From Clostridiales bacterium (lineage in GTDB: Bacteria; Bacillota; Clostridia; Peptostreptococcales; Anaerovoracaceae): DNA of 64,000 nt. Position numbers and translations under genes: made by a program. Location: NCBI GenBank assembly GCA_015258265.1, contig JABZIP010000001.1, positions 186,001-250,000 of the forward strand, given 5' to 3'. Shown piece after piece: positions 59,009 to 64,000 of the stretch. Positions within the stretch are counted from its first letter, which is position 1. Each line of letters starts with the position of its first letter. Under the pieces are notes generated by a model. It worked only from the letters and a program-made list of their open reading frames with translations, ran no database searches and was not told where the DNA came from.

Positions 59009-59901
59009 TGCTCAGTATTACAGCGGCTATAGGTTCGATAGAACTCGGACTGATTTATGCGATTCTTGCGCTCGGTGTGTTTTTGTCGTTTCGAACGCTT
59101 AACACACCGGACTTGACAGTTGACGGCAGTGTAGTTAGCGGTGCTGCTATTTCTGCCGTTATGTGTGCAGCAAATTATCCCGTTCTCGGGATAATTTCGG
59201 CTTTTTTTGTTGGAGCTGTTTGTGGTTGCATTACATCTATATTGAACACGAAATTAAAAATAGAGGCATTATTATCCGGAATATTGGTAATGCTCGGACT
59301 TTATTCTATAAATCTCAGAATCATGGGAAATCGCCCGAATGTTTCACTTACAATGTCGAAAACTATATATACCGATGCACCGACTGCGCGCCCTGCACTT
59401 TTTGTTGGAGTTTTGGCGCTTTGGGCAATAATAATATTGCTTTCGCTGTTCCTTAGAACCAGAGTCGGATTTGCACTTAGAGCGACAGGAGATAACGAAG
59501 ATATGGTGCGTGCTTACGGAATCAGCAGCGACACCATGAAGATTCTCGGTATTTCAATATCAAACGGACTTGTAGGACTTGCGGGAGGCATGCTTGCTCA
59601 GTATCAATCGTTTGCAGATGCGAGCATGGGTACGGGCATGGTTGTAATAGGACTGGCATCTGTAATAATAGGGGAAACGATTTTTGGAAAGTCGCATTTG
59701 ACAGGCAGATTGATTTCTGTTGCGCTCGGTGCGATTGTTTACCGTCTAATCATTGCGCAGGCGCTTGCACTTGGCCTTCCGAGTAGCGATTTGAAACTGG
59801 TATCGGCTGCGATAGTAACGATAGCTCTCGCATTTGGCGCATTTGGAGCGGGATTCACCATTCGTGGAATCTTTAGGAAAAAGGACGGTGCGCAATGTTA
59901 A
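59008..59901 (+). CDS. ABC transporter permease
   Basis: A 297-residue membrane component of the same importer, related to branched-chain amino-acid type permeases. About eight helices; family motifs TPDLTVDGSVVSGAA, ALRATGDNEDMVRAYGIS and LAGGMLAQYQSFADASMGTG. The start overlaps the previous stop by one base, with GGAGG in front, and the end overlaps the ATPase gene by seven bases. Confidence 0.93.
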   Translation: MLSITAAIGSIELGLIYAILALGVFLSFRTLNTPDLTVDGSVVSGAAISAVMCAANYPVLGIISAFFVGAVCGCITSILNTKLKIEALLSGILVMLGLYSINLRIMGNRPNVSLTMSKTIYTDAPTARPALFVGVLALWAIIILLSLFLRTRVGFALRATGDNEDMVRAYGISSDTMKILGISISNGLVGLAGGMLAQYQSFADASMGTGMVVIGLASVIIGETIFGKSHLTGRLISVALGAIVYRLIIAQALALGLPSSDLKLVSAAIVTIALAFGAFGAGFTIRGIFRKKDGAQC

Positions 59902-60668
59902 AAATTCAGAATTTGACGAAAATATTTGATAAGAACGGCGTAAACGAGAAAGTAGCACTCAAAGATTTCAATCTAAATTTACAGAACGGGGATTTTCTAA
60001 CGGTTATCGGGGATAATGGTGCAGGGAAATCTACGCTGATGAATTGTATTGCAGGTGTTTATAAGACGGACGGCGGAGCAATTTTTCTTGACGATAACGA
60101 TATATCCGGCTTACCTGAACATAAGCGAGCAAAATTTATAGGCAGAGTATTTCAAGATCCTATGAAGGGAACAGCGTTTGATATGACGATTGAAGAAAAT
60201 CTCGCAATAGCCGAAAACAAAAAGAATTTTTGTGGACTTCAGTGGGGAATAACTGCAAAAAAGCGTGTAGAATATGCGAGTAAACTGGAAGTACTCGCTA
60301 TGGGACTTGAAAATATGATGACAAAAAAAGTACGCTTACTTTCGGGCGGTCAGCGTCAAGCACTAACACTTTTCATGGCGATAATGGCAAAACCGAAGCT
60401 GCTGCTTCTCGATGAGCATACGGCGGCACTCGATCCGCAAGCAGCTCAAAAAATATTGAAATTAACGGCAAAGTTGGCGGCGCAGGAGGATTTTTGCACT
60501 ATTATGATAACGCATAATATGAAAGATGCGCTTGCTTATGGAAACAGAACGATTTTGATGCGACAAGGGCAGCTTGCAATGGATATCTCGGGGGAAGAAC
60601 GCGAGAAAATGACATCGACAGAGCTTGTTGCAAAATTTAATATACAAAACGATAGGATGCTTCTTTAA
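59895..60668 (+). CDS. ABC transporter ATP-binding protein
   Basis: A 257-residue ATPase of the importer. Walker A GDNGAGKSTLMN, Q-loop in GRVFQDPMKG, signature LLSGGQRQALTL, Walker B KLLLLDEHTAALD and the switch His in MITHNMKDAL are all intact. It starts within the end of the permease gene. A new promoter follows its stop. Confidence 0.95.
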   Translation: MLKIQNLTKIFDKNGVNEKVALKDFNLNLQNGDFLTVIGDNGAGKSTLMNCIAGVYKTDGGAIFLDDNDISGLPEHKRAKFIGRVFQDPMKGTAFDMTIEENLAIAENKKNFCGLQWGITAKKRVEYASKLEVLAMGLENMMTKKVRLLSGGQRQALTLFMAIMAKPKLLLLDEHTAALDPQAAQKILKLTAKLAAQEDFCTIMITHNMKDALAYGNRTILMRQGQLAMDISGEEREKMTSTELVAKFNIQNDRMLL

Positions 60669-60694
60669 AAAAAGTAAAAAAATACAAAAAACAC

Positions 60695-60723
60695 TTGACC
60701 TTTGCAAAGATATGGCATAAAAT
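60695..60723 (+). promoter_or_regulatory. Promoter of the small SLH protein
   Basis: TTGACC (60695-60700), 17 bases, TAAAAT (60718-60723). Confidence 0.7.
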
Positions 60724-60795
60724 AGTCATATAAAAAGGAAATCATTTCTATTTATGGAGGATTATTTCTTAGAAGAAGGGAGAGGAAAATTACAA

Positions 60796-61473
60796 ATGAA
60801 AAAAGAAGAAGCGAAAACAAAGGATTTTCTTAGAAAAACCGCGACGGTCGCACTCGGTGCAGTGATGCTTTTAACAAGCGCAATGCCTACATTTGCAGCA
60901 GGAGATAAAGTTTCGTTTACCGATGTGCCCGATAACCATTTCGCAAAGGCGGCAATTGATTTTTGTAATCCGAATATTATGCAGGGCAAGGGCAACGGCA
61001 AGTTTGACCCCGAAGGCACACTGACACGTGCGGAGGCGGTACAAATTCTTTACAAAGTGGATGGCGGATATTTTAAAGAAGCTCCTGCGGTATTTTCGGA
61101 TGTAAAAGCAGGCGAGTGGTATAGCGATGCATTAAATTACGCAGTCGCAAAGAAATACTGCTCAGGTTATCCAACCGGCGAATTTAAACCTGACGGAACG
61201 CTTACATACCAAGAATTTGCGGCAATGGTGGCTAATAGGACGAAGGCATCTTATCCGGCGTGGGCACAAAAAACGGATTTGTTTGAGGGTACGCCAAAAT
61301 GTACCAAATATTCATCGTGGGCGAAAGACGGAATATTACTTGCCGAGTTTATGAAGATAACCGAAAATCCGGAAAAACTGGATGCTACGAAGCCTATAAC
61401 AAGGGCACAAGCGGCTGTCTTTGCTAACAAAGCAGCTACCACGCAGTTCAAAGTTTTGGAGCCTATTAAATAA
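60796..61473 (+). CDS. Small SLH-domain surface protein
   Basis: A 225-residue secreted protein consisting of little more than SLH repeats. Signal peptide from residue 1 to about 35 (ending PTFAA). SLH repeats at about 40-85 (FTDVPDNHFAKAAIDF with TRAEAVQILYK), 95-145 (FSDVKAGEWYSDALNYAV) and 160-215 (TRAQAAVFANK). The ATG at 60796 gives a normal signal peptide with AGGGAGAGGA upstream; an in-frame ATG at 60754 would add 14 residues. It may coat the cell or anchor others through non-covalent wall binding. Own promoter and terminator: a single-gene unit. Confidence 0.88.
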   Translation: MKKEEAKTKDFLRKTATVALGAVMLLTSAMPTFAAGDKVSFTDVPDNHFAKAAIDFCNPNIMQGKGNGKFDPEGTLTRAEAVQILYKVDGGYFKEAPAVFSDVKAGEWYSDALNYAVAKKYCSGYPTGEFKPDGTLTYQEFAAMVANRTKASYPAWAQKTDLFEGTPKCTKYSSWAKDGILLAEFMKITENPEKLDATKPITRAQAAVFANKAATTQFKVLEPIK

Positions 61474-61481
61474 GAATCGCT

Positions 61482-61508
61482 TAAAAGCCCCGCTTGTAGG
61501 GGCTTTTA
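61482..61508 (+). terminator. Intrinsic terminator after the SLH gene
   Basis: A 10-bp stem (61482-61491 with 61499-61508) containing AAAAGCCCC/GGGGCTTTT with a 7-base loop. The T-run is part of the stem arm. Confidence 0.85.
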
Positions 61509-61558
61509 GTTTATGGCGTCAGAGGTTATAAAGAACTGAAAAAGGGTAAGGTATAAAA

Positions 61559-62473
61559 ATGGAAAGAATCGTGTTATTGGCAGCACTTGCATTTTTAGCA
61601 GCGGTATATTTCGGGATAGGACTTATGGTATATCGTTACTTTCAGCAGAAAAATCCTGCGGGTGTACGGCATATGGACGAGGCTGTAAACAATCAGCAAA
61701 GAACCGACAAAATGGGAATTGGAGAGATTGCAACTTATTCTGCGATGCTGATTATAGCTTTTTTAACCATACTGCCAATACTTGGTAGGGGCGGCAGCGG
61801 TAACGCCATAATAGCCAGAATGATTATATTACCTGTAATAATGGCGGTTTTCAACGCGAGAAAAAGAACGGGGAAAGCCCTATTTGCGCTTGCAGTTGCC
61901 TGCCTTTTTATGGTCTTTTTTATGATGACGTATATTATAATTGGAGTGCCCGCCAAGGCTCCTGATTGTGTTCTCGACGGAGAATCTATAGTTATGCTGA
62001 AAACTACGCCGTCAGATTTGCAAAAAAGCGGTTTTGAGATAGTTGAAGATGAGATGCTTGGAACCAATACATATGTGCTTGAAAAAAACGGAGTGGAGCT
62101 TGGGAAGATATATTTATTGAGGGACAAAGAAAAAGCTGAATCCTCTGATACAAGAAAGATAGAAAGAATTGATTTTGATGAAGAGAATCTAACAGCACTT
62201 AGAGCAAACGGAAGTTCGCTTAAACTGAACGGAGTGGACCTGCTCGCGCCACTTGATAATCAAGTAATGGAAAAGAAATTTAAGAAAAAATTGTGGAATA
62301 CACCGCAAGATGCAGCGGATAAAACTGATATAACCCAGCTTTGGTACGGAATTGCTTGGCGAAATAACAGCGACCACCTATTTTGGAATGAATATTTTGC
62401 AACAATGAAAATTGATGAATCGGGAAATGTTTGGCAAATCGAATTAAACAGCGCATCTCCTGCGGATTATTAG
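61559..62473 (+). CDS. Membrane protein with C-terminal extracytosolic domain, unknown
   Basis: A 304-residue protein. Four hydrophobic segments lie in the first 130 residues (for example IVLLAALAFLAAVYFGIGLM and ALFALAVACLFMVFFMMTYI). A soluble domain of about 170 residues follows, with YVLEKNGVELGKIYLL and DITQLWYGIAWRNNSDHLFW. I do not recognise the family. It stands alone between a terminator and the LCP gene. Confidence 0.65.
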   Translation: MERIVLLAALAFLAAVYFGIGLMVYRYFQQKNPAGVRHMDEAVNNQQRTDKMGIGEIATYSAMLIIAFLTILPILGRGGSGNAIIARMIILPVIMAVFNARKRTGKALFALAVACLFMVFFMMTYIIIGVPAKAPDCVLDGESIVMLKTTPSDLQKSGFEIVEDEMLGTNTYVLEKNGVELGKIYLLRDKEKAESSDTRKIERIDFDEENLTALRANGSSLKLNGVDLLAPLDNQVMEKKFKKKLWNTPQDAADKTDITQLWYGIAWRNNSDHLFWNEYFATMKIDESGNVWQIELNSASPADY

Positions 62474-62621
62474 ATATATTCCGAAAAAGCGTGCGAGCGG
62501 GCATACGATAGTTAATTTTTTGTGAACAACCGCGGATTTTGTACGCTTTTTATTGCAAGCGAGTGCAAAATGGTATAAACTATAAGGATAGTAAAAAAGA
62601 ATGAGAGGCGTTTAAAAATAG

Positions 62622-63689
62622 ATGAAACACGAAACGAATGGAGATAATCATAAACTTTTGAAAAAGAAAAAGAAGAGCAGTACATTATCTATTTTTCTAA
62701 AAACATTTATATTTGCATTTGCGATTTTGACGGTTATATGCTTCGGTGCAACAACCCTTTTGGAAAAAATGGGAGGAATTAAGCCGTTTGAAAAGAAAAA
62801 CGGCAAGGATACACCTGTACTCGAAGATGAGCTTGATTTGGATTCGCTCGTAGATAAGCACAGTCCGTTTTTCAATGCGTTCAAAGATACGAAACGCGCA
62901 AACATACTGTTTCTAGGCGTTAACGGAGGGCTTACAGATACCATAATGCTTGCCAGTTTCGATATGGAAAACAAGAAAGTCGATGTAATTTCGGTTCCGA
63001 GAGATACTTATTACGAAAGACCGGGATTCAATTCTCTTGCGGAGAGAAAAATCAATTCGGCATATCGAGGAAATCCGGTTAATACTGCAAAAGCGGTGAG
63101 CGAGGTGCTTTGCGATATTCCTATCAATTACTATGCTGTAATAGAATATGACGGAGTTGAAAATATAGTGGATGCGATGGGTGGAGTGCCGATGGATATT
63201 CCTAATATAAACGGCACGGGCGGAATGTACTACAACGATCCATATGATAAACCGCCACTCAAAATTGCTATTCCTGCGGGACATCAGGTACTTGACGGCA
63301 AAAAAGCGGTACAATTTTTGAGATTCAGACATGGATATGTGAATGGCGATATAGGAAGAGTCGAAGCGCAGCAACAATTTGTTAAAAGTGCATTTAAACA
63401 AACGCTAAGTTTGAATTTACCTAAAATAGCAAAAACTGTGTTCCAAAATGTAAATTCCGATATTACACTCGGCAAAGCGGTTTCCCTTGCAACAAAAGCG
63501 GCAGGTATGGAAAGCGGTGATATGAAAACATATACAATACCGTTTGATCCGGAACCGCAAGCACCGTATTATGTGTATCCAAAGAAAAAAGAAATAGAGC
63601 AGATGATTGCGGACATATATAATCTAAAAAGTTATGAGAGCGATGAAGAAGGGAGTGCGACTGATAACGACGAAACAGACGCAGATTAA
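62622..63689 (+). CDS. LytR-CpsA-Psr (LCP) family glycopolymer transferase
   Basis: Attaches teichoic acid or other anionic polymers to peptidoglycan outside the membrane. The 355-residue protein has a Lys-rich cytosolic start, one helix (about 23-45) and the LCP domain with its key acidic and Arg residues: GVNGGLTDTIMLASFD, VISVPRDTYYE, KINSAY and LRFRHGYVNGDIGRVEAQQ. An acidic C-terminal tail follows. GAGAGG precedes the ATG by about 12 bases. In an SLH-bearing cell the polymer attached may be the one SLH domains bind, an inference only. Confidence 0.92.
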   Translation: MKHETNGDNHKLLKKKKKSSTLSIFLKTFIFAFAILTVICFGATTLLEKMGGIKPFEKKNGKDTPVLEDELDLDSLVDKHSPFFNAFKDTKRANILFLGVNGGLTDTIMLASFDMENKKVDVISVPRDTYYERPGFNSLAERKINSAYRGNPVNTAKAVSEVLCDIPINYYAVIEYDGVENIVDAMGGVPMDIPNINGTGGMYYNDPYDKPPLKIAIPAGHQVLDGKKAVQFLRFRHGYVNGDIGRVEAQQQFVKSAFKQTLSLNLPKIAKTVFQNVNSDITLGKAVSLATKAAGMESGDMKTYTIPFDPEPQAPYYVYPKKKEIEQMIADIYNLKSYESDEEGSATDNDETDAD

Positions 63690-63691
63690 AA

Positions 63692-64000
63692 TTGATAGAA
63701 GAAAATGAGGTTCTAGAAGAAAAAGCGACTGAAAATATTGAAGAACAAGGAGAAAAAACATATACGGAAGAGGAAAGGCCGATAGTTTCGGGGATACTCG
63801 AAATTGCTGACGGCGGTTTTGGGTTCTTACGTTGCGAAAATTTTCTCACCAGTGAAAAGGATATTTATGTAGGACAGGCGCAAATTCGCAGATTTAATTT
63901 AAAGACGGGTGATAAGATTACAGGAATAGCAAGGCGTCCCAATCCAGGTGATAAATTCGGGGCATTGCTTTATGTGAATACCGTAAATGATGATGACCTC
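63692..64000 (+). CDS. rho: Transcription termination factor Rho, N-terminal part
   Basis: Only the first 103 codons are in the window. After an acidic leader (residues 1-33), the cold-shock-like RNA-binding domain is clear: SGILEIADGGFGFLR, DIYVGQAQIRRFNLKTGD and FGALLYVNTVN match Rho. The helicase domain lies beyond the right edge. The start is taken as TTG at 63692 because an in-frame stop occurs at 63665 and no ATG fits; the ribosome site is weak. Confidence 0.85.
   Translation, partial: MIEENEVLEEKATENIEEQGEKTYTEEERPIVSGILEIADGGFGFLRCENFLTSEKDIYVGQAQIRRFNLKTGDKITGIARRPNPGDKFGALLYVNTVNDDDL

Overview
The window reads as chromosome of a low-GC Gram-positive anaerobe of the class Clostridia. 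GC is about 40% judged by eye, not computed. Ribosome-binding sites are AGGAGG-like, TTG starts occur, and surface proteins are anchored both by LPxTG signals and by S-layer homology (SLH) domains. PurL is the single-chain type of Gram-positive bacteria, and a CD1871A-type CxxC peptide sits beside a 4Fe-4S membrane protein. I cannot name genus or family from sequence alone. No rRNA, tRNA, CRISPR array, prophage or intact transposon was seen.

Layout. (1) 1-10183: two tandem LPxTG adhesins built of Cna-B repeats; the first is cut by the left edge, and the second has a predicted thioester head and about 18 Cna-B repeats. (2) 10360-17990: gyrB, gyrA, an orphan SigB/F/G-type sigma factor, trpS, a YitT-family membrane protein and a DUF2148 ferredoxin-like protein. 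(3) 17987-20206, minus strand: a PAP2 phosphatase, an unknown polytopic membrane protein and, upstream of it, a 27-codon ORF. (4) 20207-32839, minus strand: a ten-gene purine operon, purE-C-F-M-N-O-B-(AICAR transformylase)-D-L, covering PRPP to IMP plus adenylosuccinate lyase. (5) 33178-36973: an envelope-protein operon behind a promoter with a nine-G spacer; its last gene is broken by an in-frame TAG. (6) 37188-38103: a toxin-antitoxin pair and a small element with terminal inverted repeats. (7) 38283-44803: a LysE exporter, a two-component system, the CD1871A/4Fe-4S/TlpA redox cassette and small unknown proteins. (8) 44923-48540: a 1205-residue leucine-rich-repeat/Big_2/SLH surface protein. 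(9) 48645-51638: argG-argH behind an apparent arginine leader-peptide attenuator. (10) 51709-64000: two membrane proteins of unknown role, a PEP carboxykinase-like enzyme, a UPF0182 protein, an ABC importer, an SLH protein, an LCP-family protein and the start of rho.

Most notable observations. The argGH leader holds a 52-codon ORF with seven Arg codons between codons 8 and 21. The first of these codons overlap one of three mutually exclusive pairing segments that would decide whether an intrinsic terminator forms. PurF lacks the N-terminal catalytic cysteine of the glutaminase domain. PurB and the AICAR transformylase resemble animal ADSL and ATIC, and IMP cyclohydrolase is supplied by an archaeal-type PurO. 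The G9 promoter and the amber-interrupted SLH gene lie in one operon, which suggests a switchable or decaying surface locus.
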